DNA from: Blautia argi
GTDB lineage: Bacteria > Bacillota > Clostridia > Lachnospirales > Lachnospiraceae
Assembly: GCF_003287895.1 (NCBI RefSeq)
Contig: NZ_CP030280.1
Location: forward strand, 2,610,501-2,674,500
Length of the DNA: 64,000 nucleotides
Direction: 5' to 3'
Every line of letters starts with the position of its first letter. Within the stretch, counting starts at the first letter, position 1. Positions 30,067 to 38,706 of the stretch are shown in pieces. A program made the translations under genes and the position numbers. The notes below the pieces were generated by a model, which was not told where the DNA came from, did no database searches, and saw only the letters and a program-made list of their open reading frames with translations.

Positions 30067-31263
30067 ATGGTTCTGAATGAAGAACAATGGATAAAAGAAT
30101 TACGGGAGAAACGGATTGCTTACGGTATCTCACAAGGCAGGCTGGCGGTGGTTTCTGGTATCACAAGAGAATATCTTAACAAGATAGAAAGCGGAAAAAT
30201 GAAGCCGTCAAAAGAACTTCTGGAAACTTTGAATAAGGAACTGGCAAGGTTCAATCCAGAAGCACCGCTTACCATGCTGTTTGATTATGTGAAAATTCGT
30301 TTTCCCACGCTGGATATACAGCACATCATCAAAGATATATTAAAACTGAATATCAATTATATGCTCCATGAAGATTACGGACATTACAGTTATACGGAGC
30401 ATTATTCTTTAGGGGACATCTTTATCTATACGTCGGCTGACGAAGAAAAAGGTGTCCTTTTAGAATTAAAGGGGCGTGGTTGCAGGCAGTTTGAAAGTTA
30501 CCTGCTGGCACAGCAAAGAAGCTGGTATGACTTCCTCATGGACGCACTCATAGACGGTGGCGTGATGAAGCGTATTGACCTTGCTATCAACGACCATACG
30601 GGCATTTTGGATATTCCAGAGCTTGCGGAAAAATGCAGGAAACGGGAATATATCGGAAAGTCCAGAAGCTATAAGTTTTATCAGTCGGGCGAGCTTATCA
30701 AGCACAGAGAGGACGACAGAGAATATATGGGACGTACCCTTTATCTTGGTTCGCTGAAATCAGATGTGTATTTCTGTATCTATGAAAAGGACTATGAGCA
30801 GTATGTCAAGTTAGGGACACCACTTGATGAAGCCGACATTATCAACCGTTTTGAGATACGGCTTCGCAATGAACGTGCTTACTATGCAGTACGAGATTTG
30901 CTGACCTATTATGACGCAGAGCAGACCGCCTTTTCTATCATCAACCAGTATGTGCGGTTTGTTGATGAAGAACCAGACAAGCGAAAAAATGACTGGAAAC
31001 TCAATGACCGCTGGGCTTGGTTTATCGGCGATAACAGACAGAGTTTGAAGCTGACGACAAAGCCAGAGCCTTATACCTTAGACCGCACATTGCGGTGGGT
31101 ACAAAGGCAGGTAGCACCGACCTTGAAAATGCTGAAAAAGATTGATAAAGGAAACGGTACAGATTACATGGAAACAATCGAACAGCAGGCAAAGCTCACA
31201 GAAAAGCATGAAATGATAATCAAACAGCAGACGACCCCTGCAAAAGATTTAGTAGAAAGTTAG
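30067..31263 (+). CDS. MobT relaxase (Tn916 orf20)
   Basis: 398 residues after GGGGGT. The N-terminal XRE HTH (GISQGRLAVVSGITREYLNK) is followed by the Rep_trans catalytic domain (GVLLELKGRGCRQFESYLLA, MKRIDLAINDHTGILDIP, FEIRLRNERAYYAVRDL, YVRFVDEEPDKRK). It nicks oriT just upstream and starts single-strand transfer; the same nick supports rolling-circle replication of the excised circle. It lies in the transfer operon, followed by two small membrane genes. The IME relaxase is a paralogue. Confidence 0.93.
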   Translation: MVLNEEQWIKELREKRIAYGISQGRLAVVSGITREYLNKIESGKMKPSKELLETLNKELARFNPEAPLTMLFDYVKIRFPTLDIQHIIKDILKLNINYMLHEDYGHYSYTEHYSLGDIFIYTSADEEKGVLLELKGRGCRQFESYLLAQQRSWYDFLMDALIDGGVMKRIDLAINDHTGILDIPELAEKCRKREYIGKSRSYKFYQSGELIKHREDDREYMGRTLYLGSLKSDVYFCIYEKDYEQYVKLGTPLDEADIINRFEIRLRNERAYYAVRDLLTYYDAEQTAFSIINQYVRFVDEEPDKRKNDWKLNDRWAWFIGDNRQSLKLTTKPEPYTLDRTLRWVQRQVAPTLKMLKKIDKGNGTDYMETIEQQAKLTEKHEMIIKQQTTPAKDLVES

Positions 31264-31275
31264 GAGTGATAAAAA

Positions 31276-31410
31276 ATGTGGGTATTATTAAAAGACTTCC
31301 TGCTGGTATCTATGGGAATGGGTATCGGCGTAGTCTTGATGTGTATTTTGAATGTCGGCAAAGAAGCTGACTGTGAAATGAAACAATTAAAAGAAAGTGA
31401 GGACAATTAA
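31276..31410 (+). CDS. DUF3789-like small membrane protein (44 aa)
   Basis: MWVLLKDFLLVSMGMGIGV then VLMCILNVGKEADCEM form one membrane helix and an acidic/basic tail. The gene starts 12 bp after the relaxase stop (AGGAGTG site) and ends directly before the next ATG. The family sits beside Tn916-type relaxase genes and is probably part of the transfer apparatus. Confidence 0.7.
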   Translation: MWVLLKDFLLVSMGMGIGVVLMCILNVGKEADCEMKQLKESEDN

Positions 31411-31632
31411 ATGAATTTCGGACAAAATTTATATCAATGGTTTTTATCAAACGCACAGAGCTTAGTGCTTATGGCAATCGTGGTTATCGGTATCTACTTA
31501 GGGTTCAAGCGTGAGTTTTCCAAACTTATCGGCTTCTTGGTAGTTGCCTTGATTGCTGTTGGTTTGGTATTCAACGCTGGCGGTGTGAAAGATGTACTGT
31601 TAGAGCTGTTCAATAAGATTATCGGTGCATAA
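31411..31632 (+). CDS. TcpD-like membrane protein (Tn916 orf19)
   Basis: 73 residues with two membrane helices (SLVLMAIVVIGIYLGF; LIGFLVVALIAVGLVF) and the conserved end GGVKDVLLELFNKIIGA. It matches the small membrane subunit at this position in Tn916-type ICEs (TcpD family). A truncated copy of its C-terminus is preserved in the IME at 21696. Its stop is followed by the promoter of accessory cassette 3. Confidence 0.8.
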   Translation: MNFGQNLYQWFLSNAQSLVLMAIVVIGIYLGFKREFSKLIGFLVVALIAVGLVFNAGGVKDVLLELFNKIIGA

Positions 31633-31639
31633 AATTTTA

Positions 31640-31668
31640 TTGTTGTGCTGATATGAGAATGGTATAAT
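31640..31668 (+). promoter_or_regulatory. Cassette promoter 3
   Basis: TTGTTG, 17 bp, TATAAT, with the same TGCTGATATGAGAATG spacer as the IME promoter at 21801-21829. Confidence 0.65.
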
Positions 31669-31710
31669 TTAGAATATGAAATAAAGTGAATACGATTTGA
31701 GGTTGAAAAT

Positions 31711-32217
31711 ATGATTATTTATAGCAAATTGGAAATCAATAGAATAAAAGATTTTTGGGAGTTATTAAATCGTTTAGATACTGAAACAGATTACATGATG
31801 TACGAACCAAATGAAAGAAAAGCGAAAACTACTATTCAAGAATTAAAATTAGATATTCAAGACAATGTAATTCAAGGTTTTGATTTTTTGCAAGTGGCAA
31901 CAGAAAATGACAAAATAGTTGGTTATATTAGAGCAGAAAGAGGAAAATTTGAAAGAAATTTTCATACTGCATATATTGTTATAGGTATCTTAAAAAAATA
32001 TAGAGGAAAAGGTATTGGAACTACTTTTTTTAATAATTTAGATTTATGGGCTAAAACAAATAATATTGTCCGTTTGGAACTGACAGTTGAATGTTGTAAT
32101 AATACTGCAAAAAATTTGTATGAAAAAAATGGTTTTAAAATTGAAGGAATAAGAAAAAAATCAATGTTTGTTGCTGGTTCCTTTGTTGATGAGTTTTATA
32201 TGGCAAAAATTCTATAA
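31711..32217 (+). CDS. GNAT N-acetyltransferase
   Basis: 168 residues. The acetyl-CoA loop is RGKGIGTTFFNNL (R-G-x-G-I/T pattern, about residue 100), preceded by AYIVIGILKKY and followed by RLELTVECCNNTAKNLYEKNGF, the usual motif B. It transfers an acetyl group to an amine; the substrate cannot be told. Base composition is more A/T-rich than the ICE backbone, a sign of separate acquisition. It is the first gene of cassette 3. Confidence 0.85.
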   Translation: MIIYSKLEINRIKDFWELLNRLDTETDYMMYEPNERKAKTTIQELKLDIQDNVIQGFDFLQVATENDKIVGYIRAERGKFERNFHTAYIVIGILKKYRGKGIGTTFFNNLDLWAKTNNIVRLELTVECCNNTAKNLYEKNGFKIEGIRKKSMFVAGSFVDEFYMAKIL

Positions 32218-32241
32218 AATAAATTTTCAACTTCATTATTT

Positions 32242-32274
32242 ACAAAGTAATTGGTCTTAGGATTGAGGTGTTTT
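32242..32274 (+). repeat. Degenerate cassette terminator
   Basis: ACAAAGTAATTGGTCTTAGG and ATTGAGGTGTTTT match the cassette terminator except that the right stem arm is now GAGGTG, which serves as the ribosome site of the next gene. It marks the joint between two accessory genes. Confidence 0.65.
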
Positions 32275-32277
32275 ATT

Positions 32278-32697
32278 ATGAATGAGAGAGAAAAAATCAT
32301 TCGCTTATGGTTCGATATGTGGCTTAAACAGCAAGATTTAGGAATGGATAAAATTTTTACAGAAGATGTTGTTTATACGGAAAGTTGGTGTCCTAAATAT
32401 AAAAATCTTAAAACAGTAAAACATTGGTTTAATGAATGGAATACTCGTGGTAAAGTCATTATTTGGGATATTAAACAGTTCTTTCATAAAGAAAATCAAA
32501 CTGTCGTAGAATGGTATTTTAAAAATGAAATGAATACGGGAAGTGTTGAAGAATTTGACGGTATTTCCTTAATTGAATGGACAGAAGATAACAAAATCAA
32601 ATCATTAAAAGAATATGGTTGCAATTTGAATAACTACAATCCATATCAGCACAGCGATAGCCCTCAATTTAGAGATGAAAAAATAAGCTGGTTTTAA
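32278..32697 (+). CDS. NTF2-like / SnoaL-type protein
   Basis: ATG 32278 (MNEREKIIRLWFDMWL) follows GAGGTG. The 139-residue alpha+beta barrel shows MDKIFTEDVVYTESWCPKY, WFNEWNTRGKVIIWDIKQF and VVEWYFKNEM, the pattern of the nuclear-transport-factor-2 superfamily. Members range from enzymes to immunity proteins, so function is open. It is A/T-rich like the preceding GNAT gene and ends 28 bp before the third copy of the shared terminator. Confidence 0.72.
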   Translation: MNEREKIIRLWFDMWLKQQDLGMDKIFTEDVVYTESWCPKYKNLKTVKHWFNEWNTRGKVIIWDIKQFFHKENQTVVEWYFKNEMNTGSVEEFDGISLIEWTEDNKIKSLKEYGCNLNNYNPYQHSDSPQFRDEKISWF

Positions 32698-32725
32698 AAC
32701 TTAATCAAATTATATCTATACACAC

Positions 32726-32756
32726 AAAGCAGTTAGTCTTAGGATTGACTGCTTTT
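32726..32756 (+). terminator. Cassette terminator, copy 3
   Basis: AAAGCAGT (32726) and ACTGCTTT (32748) with the loop TAGTCTTAGGATTG, then TTT. It is nearly identical to copy 1, including the upstream CATACACAC-like flank. Confidence 0.8.
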
Positions 32757-32789
32757 TTCTTACCTAAAATTTCAGATTGGAGTGATGAA

Positions 32790-33086
32790 ATGAACGATAT
32801 TTTTAAGGATATGCAGGCAAACGTCGGCTGTGAATACATTTCCGACCTGCCCTCTTACAAGCGTAAGGTGTGGCATGAAATGAAACGACTGAACCCTGCC
32901 GACTATGAAGAAAGACAGTTAGAAGATTTTTCAAAGTATGTGTTTGGTATGTCGTACCAGACCTTAAAAGATGTGATGAAACAACAGAAAGGACGTGAGG
33001 AACAATGCAGGAAACAAGGGTGCTGGTGGAAACGGGAAGAACAACTGGCGAAGAAACAGTATCATACTGGTTTGAACTGCCGATAG
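32790..33086 (+). CDS. Conserved ICE protein of unknown function (98 aa)
   Basis: ATG 32790 (MNDIFKDMQANVGCEYISDL) after TGGAGTG. The protein is charged and helical (YKRKVWHEMKRLNPADYEER) with a C-terminal KQQKGREEQCRKQGCWW segment that overlaps the next gene by 82 nt in another frame. Comparable genes precede ardA in Tn916-like elements. No motif gives a function. Confidence 0.6.
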   Translation: MNDIFKDMQANVGCEYISDLPSYKRKVWHEMKRLNPADYEERQLEDFSKYVFGMSYQTLKDVMKQQKGREEQCRKQGCWWKREEQLAKKQYHTGLNCR

Positions 33087-33508
33087 ACGTTGCCGAGTTT
33101 GAAGAAAAGCTAGGTGTCGGTGCAGAAAGTCAAGATTACCGTATTATCGAAAAGGGGTTGCCTTTTGCTGATGAAGTTCACGAACATACAAGCGTGTACC
33201 AGCTCAACGAATTCGATTTTATGTACCGCCAGCTTTCAAGCGATATGCAGGAAGAATATACAGCACTTCTTGCGGTGTATGAAAATTTAGAAGCACTTTA
33301 TATTTGCAGGAACGTGATTACGGTTTATCCCGACTGCAAAAGCATGATAGATGTTGCAAGGCAAAAGCTGATGAATGACCCGACGTTCAAACATTTATCC
33401 GAGGACTGTCAAGAATACTATTTTGACTTTGAAGCCTATGCTTCTCACTTGCAGGAACACGGGAAATTTTTAGTAACGGAACACGGTATCTTTGAACTGT
33501 CAGAGTAG
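33005..33508 (+). CDS. ArdA-like antirestriction protein, first copy
   Basis: 167 residues, acidic. SYWFELPIDVAEFEEKLGV, YRIIEKGLPFADEVHEHTSV and the C-terminal YYFDFEAYASHLQEHGKFLV follow the three-domain, DNA-mimic ArdA layout, and it aligns with the second copy just downstream. ArdA proteins block type I restriction enzymes by imitating bent DNA, protecting incoming conjugative DNA. It starts inside the preceding gene at ATG 33005 with a GTGAGGAAC site. Confidence 0.75.
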   Translation: MQETRVLVETGRTTGEETVSYWFELPIDVAEFEEKLGVGAESQDYRIIEKGLPFADEVHEHTSVYQLNEFDFMYRQLSSDMQEEYTALLAVYENLEALYICRNVITVYPDCKSMIDVARQKLMNDPTFKHLSEDCQEYYFDFEAYASHLQEHGKFLVTEHGIFELSE

Positions 33509-33525
33509 GAAATGAGGTGGTGCTT

Positions 33526-34029
33526 ATGATTGATGATATGGCGGTTTACATTGCTAATCTTGGCAAATACAATGAGGGCTATTTAGTCGGTGCTTGGTTC
33601 ACGTTCCCCATTGACGAGGAAGATGTAAAAGAAAAAATCGGCTTAAATGAACAGTATGAGGAATACGCAATCCATGATACCGACAACTTCCCGATTGCGA
33701 TTGGCGAGTATGTTTCCATTGAAGAACTCAATGATATGTATGAAATGATAGAGGAACTTCCCGACTATATCGTAGAGTGTCTGGACGAATTTATCAGCCA
33801 CTTTGGGACGCTGGAAGAAGTCGTGGAACACAAGGACGATATTTATTATTATCCCGACTGTGAAACCATGACAGATGTTGCCTACTACTACATAGACGAA
33901 TTGCAGGCACTAGGGGATATTCCACCCAGCTTGCAGAACTACATTGACTATGAAGCCTACGGGCGAGATTTGGATATGGGCGGTTGCTTCATTGAAACAA
34001 GCCGAGGTATGTGCGAGATACCATACTAA
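33526..34029 (+). CDS. ardA: ArdA antirestriction protein (Tn916 orf18)
   Basis: The start is ATG 33526, eight bases after ATGAGG; the in-frame GTG at 33517 overlaps that site and is less likely. MIDDMAVYIANLGKYNEGYL, VGAWFTFPIDEEDVKEKIG and NYIDYEAYGRDLDMGG are typical ArdA sequences. The protein is very acidic, as expected of a DNA mimic. It inhibits type I restriction during entry into a new host. It is followed by a terminator-like hairpin and the next transfer gene. Confidence 0.9.
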   Translation: MIDDMAVYIANLGKYNEGYLVGAWFTFPIDEEDVKEKIGLNEQYEEYAIHDTDNFPIAIGEYVSIEELNDMYEMIEELPDYIVECLDEFISHFGTLEEVVEHKDDIYYYPDCETMTDVAYYYIDELQALGDIPPSLQNYIDYEAYGRDLDMGGCFIETSRGMCEIPY

Positions 34030-34083
34030 CGCTGGAAGATCAGCGACAAGCATTGTTGCTACTGACAGCATATTTCTCTTTTA

Positions 34084-34113
34084 AGGGACAGTCTGAAAAT
34101 GGCTGTCCTTTTC
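34084..34113 (+). terminator. Hairpin between ardA and orf17
   Basis: GGACAG and CTGTCC pair around TCTGAAAATGG, followed by TTTTCC. It may end ardA transcription or attenuate the downstream transfer genes. Confidence 0.55.
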
Positions 34114-34146
34114 CATTTAGAAATTTACGAAAGGAGCTGAAAGAAC

Positions 34147-34545
34147 TTGAAAAAGATTAAAAGCTACACGGGTATCTGGAACGTGGAAAAAGTCTTGTAT
34201 GCAATCAATGACTTTAACTTACCCTTTCCCGTTACTTTTACACAGATTACATGGTTTGTGATTACGGAATTTATCATCATTCTGTTTGGGGATATTCCCC
34301 CACTTTCCATGATTGAGGGAGCATTTCTCAAATACTTTGGTATTCCCGTTGCTCTCACTTGGTTTATGTCGCAAAAGACCTTTGACGGAAAGAAGCCGTA
34401 CAGCTTTTTGAAATCACAGATAACCTATGCGATAAGACCGAAAATCACTTATGCAGGAAAAGCCGTAAAACTGCATAAGCAGATATTGAATGAAACAATC
34501 ACGGCAGTAAGGAGTGTGAATTATGTTCCCGATAAAATATATTGA
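34147..34545 (+). CDS. TcpE-family membrane protein (Tn916 orf17)
   Basis: 132 residues starting at TTG 34147 after AAAGGAG. MKKIKSYTGIWNVEKVLYAI is followed by two close membrane helices (TQITWFVITEFIIILFG; FLKYFGIPVALTWFM) and a basic cytoplasmic end. TcpE proteins are part of the Gram-positive conjugation channel. It overlaps the start of orf16 by 23 nt. Confidence 0.85.
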   Translation: MKKIKSYTGIWNVEKVLYAINDFNLPFPVTFTQITWFVITEFIIILFGDIPPLSMIEGAFLKYFGIPVALTWFMSQKTFDGKKPYSFLKSQITYAIRPKITYAGKAVKLHKQILNETITAVRSVNYVPDKIY

Positions 34546-36026
34546 CAATAACCTTGTCTGGAACAAGGACAATGAGGTGTTTGCTTACTATGAATTGATA
34601 CCGTACAACTATTCTTTCTTATCCGCAGAGCAGAAATTTATCGTGCATGACAGTTTCCGACAGCTTATCGCACAGTCCCGTGAGGGTAAAATTCATGCCT
34701 TGCAGATAGCGACGGAAAGCTCAATCCGCAGTATGCAGGAACAGTCAAAGAAACTGGTAACGGGAAAATTAAAGGAAGTTGCCTGCCAGAAGATAGACGA
34801 ACAGACCGAAGCGTTAGTATCTATGATTGGGGACAATCAAGTGGACTACCGCTTTTTTCTTGGCTTTAAGCTCATGGTTACGGAAGAACAGCTCAATCTG
34901 AAGAACATCAAAAAATCGGCGTGGCTGACGCTCACGGAATTTCTCCATGAAGTGAACCACACGCTGATGAATGACTTTGTTTCCATGCCGAATGATGAAA
35001 TCAACCGCTACATGAAAATGGAAAAGTTACTGGAAAATAAAATCTCACGTCGTTTCAAGGTGCGTCGCTTGGAAATCGACGATTTTGGGTATCTCATGGA
35101 ACATCTTTACGGCAGGGACGGTATCGCCTATGAAGATTATGAGTACCAGTTACCAAAGAAGAAATTGAAGAAAGAAACGCTGATAAAATACTACGACCTT
35201 ATCCGTCCGACAAGATGTGTGATTGAAGAAAGCCAGCGGTATTTACGCTTGGAACATGAGGACAAGGAAAGCTATGTGTCCTATTTTACCGTCAATGCGA
35301 TTGTAGGCGAGCTTGATTTTCCGTCAAGTGAAATCTTCTATTTCCAGCAACAGCAATTCACATTCCCAGTTGATACGAGTATGAATGTAGAAATCGTGGA
35401 GAACCGTAAAGCATTAACAACCGTCCGCAACAAGAAAAAGGAATTGAAAGACCTTGACAATCACGCTTATCAAGCAGGAAGTGAAACAAGCTCAAATGTG
35501 GTGGACGCATTAGACAGCGTGGACGAGCTGGAAACGGACTTAGACCAGAGCAAAGAAAGTATGTATAAGTTAAGCTACGTGATACGGGTGTCTGCACCCG
35601 ATCTTGACGAGCTGAAACGCCGTTGTGATGAAGTCAAGGACTTTTACGACGACCTCAATGTAAAGCTGGTGCGTCCTGCTGGGGATATGCTGGGGCTTCA
35701 TTCTGAATTTCTTCCTGCCAGCAAGCGATATATCAATGACTATGTGCAGTATGTAAAATCAGACTTCTTGGCAGGGCTTGGCTTTGGTGCGACCCAGCAG
35801 TTAGGGGAAACTACGGGTATCTATATAGGCTATTCCGTTGATACGGGAAGAAATGTGTACCTGCAACCGTCCCTTGCCAGTCAAGGTATAAAAGGTACAG
35901 TTACCAACGCCCTTGCGTCTGCTTTTGTCGGTTCGCTTGGCGGTGGGAAGTCGTTCTGCAACAATCTTCTGGTGTATTATTCGGTTCTTTTTGGGGGACA
36001 AGCGGTTATCTTAGACCCAAAATCAG
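34523..36026 (+). CDS. VirB4-like conjugation ATPase (Tn916 orf16), 5' exon
   Basis: First 501 codons of the transfer ATPase (ConE/VirB4 class): MFPIKYIDNNLVWNKDNEVF, a long N-terminal domain, and Walker A GSLGGGKSFCNNLL near residue 475 followed by AVILDPKS. The gene is cut after CCAAAATCAG by a group II intron; splicing rejoins the codon as GAG to read DPKSERGNWKE. Without splicing the frame ends 15 codons later. Powers assembly or transfer at the membrane. Confidence 0.93.
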
Positions 36027-38706
36027 GTGCGAAACGTTCCTACTTGAAAAGAGTAGGCACAGCACTTCATTAAATCAATATTTAATGTGTGTTGGAGAAC
36101 TAAACACACGAATAGTCGAATGACGGGGTAACGCCCTGAAAGGCTACTTTAATACTCCGACTGGCAGAAACTTGAGTAAACAAGGCTCTGTCAGAAGCTC
36201 GGTGAAGTCGGCAGACAGACACCGTAACAGATAATGCTGACGAAAGATTCCCAGAGGTGGGCGTTGTGTCCTATATGCCGGAAGTCTATAAAATATCTAT
36301 GGTTAGAATGTAGATGAGAGGTCTACTGACGAATCCTTGAATGTACAGGTCTATATCGGGGCTGGATAGAAATGTCCAGTGACACAAACAGTGTCGCTAC
36401 TGTGGGTGAGTAAGACTCCGCATTTATGAAAATCCATATAACGTTAAAGGCGTTATCAAGGTAGCAGGCTTATAGAGGAAACCTAAGGATATATGTACAG
36501 ATAGTGTGTTTGGAACGTTGAAAGCTGACAACATGGAGATTTTACTGTCTGTGAAGTGTTCACATCAGAAAGTTATTGTGAGATTAGCAATGATATAAGG
36601 TGTGTTAATGTCAGTGAGAGTGGTGGCACAGTACCTATGAAACCGTGATAACAAGCGGTGGAGGGATAGCCACTAGTCATATGAAGAATAGAATTACTAA
36701 GAAAAATGGTATGGGTTCGAGTAAGACTAAGAGATGTACTTGCTCCTGCAAACAAGGAGGGTACAGACCATGCTAAAGAAAAACAAGCTCCGCTATAACG
36801 AGTATTATGATATGCAACATATTTATGACGAGTTATACGCACAGAGCAAGAACGGTAATAACTTTTATAAGTTACTTGAAATTATTGGTTCGGAACAAAA
36901 TATTTGTTTAGCTTACCGTAATCTGAAATCAAACAGTGGCAGTAAAACGGCTGGAACGGATGGAATGACGATAGACGATATAAAACAACTCAGCAATGCT
37001 GAGATTGTTGCTACCGTTCGGGAAAGCCTTAGCAACTACCGCCCCAAATCAGTCAGACGTGTTTTCATTCCAAAAGCTGGGAGCGATAAAATGCGTCCAT
37101 TGGGGATTCCGTGTATCTGGGACAGGCTGGTACAACAATGTATCCTGCAAGTCCTAGAGCCGATATGCGAACCAAAGTTCCATAATCATTCCTATGGATT
37201 CCGTGCGAATCGAAGTGCCCACCATGCAGTCAGCAGAGTAACGACACTGATAAATTTATCAAAATATCATTACTGTGTTGACGTAGACATTAAAGGATTT
37301 TTCGATAATGTCAATCATGGAAAACTATTAAAACAAATCTGGACACTTGGTATTCGGGATAAAAGATTGATTTGCATTATCAGCAAAATGCTGAAAGCCG
37401 AAATTGACGGCGAGGGTGTCCCAGAAAAAGGAACGCCACAAGGCGGTCTGTTAAGTCCACTGCTCTCCCTCATAGTCCTTAATGAATTAGACTGGTGGGT
37501 AAGCAGTCAGTGGGAAACATTCCAGCCGAAGAACCGCAGTAAAAATGGGTGGCTTCAATACGCAAAGAAATATACCAAACTGAAAAGCGGTTTTATTGTA
37601 CGTTACGCTGATGATTTTAAAATCATGTGTTCAACCTATGGAGAAGCACAAAGATTTTACCACAGTACCGTAGATTTTCTTAATAAAAGGCTGAAATTAG
37701 AAATCAGTCCAGAGAAATCAAAGGTAGTAAATCTGAAGAAAAATTCATCAGATTTTCTGGGGTTCAAAATCAAAGTCATTCCAAAAGGAAGAACGAAACA
37801 CGGTTATGTTGCCAAAACAGATATGAACCAAAAAGCATTAAAGAAAGCGAAAACAAATCTAAAGTTAAAGGTAAAAGATATAGCCAGACATACGACTGGC
37901 TTCAATATCAGCAGATATAATCTGACAGTTATCGGTATGCAGAATTACTACTGCATAGCAACTAACGTATATAACAACCTGACAGAAGTAAGTTACGCTC
38001 TCTTACCGACCATACGAATCCGTTTAAGGAACATTGCAAAATCAGTTCCATTTGAAAGTACAAGTTCAGAATTTCAGAGCAGGACAAAAGGAATCAGACC
38101 AAAAACAAAAATAGTGATGATTGCGGATAATCCGCTATTGCCGATTCAAGGAGTACAACACAAAAATCCTATGAATTTCTCGCAAGATATTTGTAATTTT
38201 ACAAAGCAAGGGAGAAACAAGGTGCATGAGGACGTTGTAGTTGTAACAAAAGAAGAAATCCGAGCGTTGTTGGAAAATGAAAACCCTGCCGATAGCGTAG
38301 AGTTTAACGACAATCGTATTTCGGCATATATCGCACAACAAGGCAACTGCTATGTAATGAATCGTCGAGGAACTCCGTCCACTCTGATATGTATTCACAA
38401 ATCAGACAAAGGAGATAACCTTGATAGATATTCTAATCTGGCATTTGTGGAAATTCCCATTGCAAAGGCAATCCTAACAGAATCAGCAGACGAAGCAAAA
38501 TCACTGTTAAAAGGTTATGTTCTTAATAGTCAGCAGAAGAAAAAACTGAACAGAATACGGACGAATTACGGATACCAGACAATAACTGGGAAATAACTTA
38601 TAAATCTATTTGGATATGATGGAACGCCGTATGAAGCGAAAGTTTCATGTACGGTGTGAAGCGGGGGAAAACTTGGAGATAACATCAAAAAGTTACCTAT
38701 CGCTAT
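36027..38706 (+). mobile_element. Group II intron (2,680 bp) in orf16
   Basis: The 5' end GTGCG (36027) fits the GUGYG rule and the 3' end is CTAT (AY). The codon and protein are exactly restored on joining 36026 to 38707. Domain V is seen near 38622-38660 (GCCGTATGAAGCGAAAGTTT then CATGTACGG). A reverse transcriptase is encoded in domain IV. The 740 nt before that ORF (36030-36769) are the structured ribozyme domains I-III. Tn5397 has a comparable intron, but in orf14. Confidence 0.9.
36770..38596 (+). CDS. Group II intron reverse transcriptase/maturase
   Basis: 608 residues from ATG 36770 (AAGGAGGG). RT blocks: FIPKAGSDKMRPLGIPC, SYGFRANRSAHHAV, DVDIKGFFDNVNH, GTPQGGLLSPLLS and the catalytic VRYADDFKIM. 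The maturase (X) domain follows around residues 350-440. The C-terminal part (about 500-600) looks like an HNH endonuclease, but the usual second Cys pair and HH are not there (it reads GNCYVMNRRGTPSTLICIHK), so DNA cutting may be weak or lost. It helps splicing and retrohoming of its intron. Confidence 0.9.
   Translation: MLKKNKLRYNEYYDMQHIYDELYAQSKNGNNFYKLLEIIGSEQNICLAYRNLKSNSGSKTAGTDGMTIDDIKQLSNAEIVATVRESLSNYRPKSVRRVFIPKAGSDKMRPLGIPCIWDRLVQQCILQVLEPICEPKFHNHSYGFRANRSAHHAVSRVTTLINLSKYHYCVDVDIKGFFDNVNHGKLLKQIWTLGIRDKRLICIISKMLKAEIDGEGVPEKGTPQGGLLSPLLSLIVLNELDWWVSSQWETFQPKNRSKNGWLQYAKKYTKLKSGFIVRYADDFKIMCSTYGEAQRFYHSTVDFLNKRLKLEISPEKSKVVNLKKNSSDFLGFKIKVIPKGRTKHGYVAKTDMNQKALKKAKTNLKLKVKDIARHTTGFNISRYNLTVIGMQNYYCIATNVYNNLTEVSYALLPTIRIRLRNIAKSVPFESTSSEFQSRTKGIRPKTKIVMIADNPLLPIQGVQHKNPMNFSQDICNFTKQGRNKVHEDVVVVTKEEIRALLENENPADSVEFNDNRISAYIAQQGNCYVMNRRGTPSTLICIHKSDKGDNLDRYSNLAFVEIPIAKAILTESADEAKSLLKGYVLNSQQKKKLNRIRTNYGYQTITGK

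Noticed and set aside
36770..38596. Retron or diversity-generating retroelement
   Set aside because: The reverse transcriptase has maturase features, a domain V ribozyme follows it and exact intron boundaries restore orf16, so it is a group II intron.
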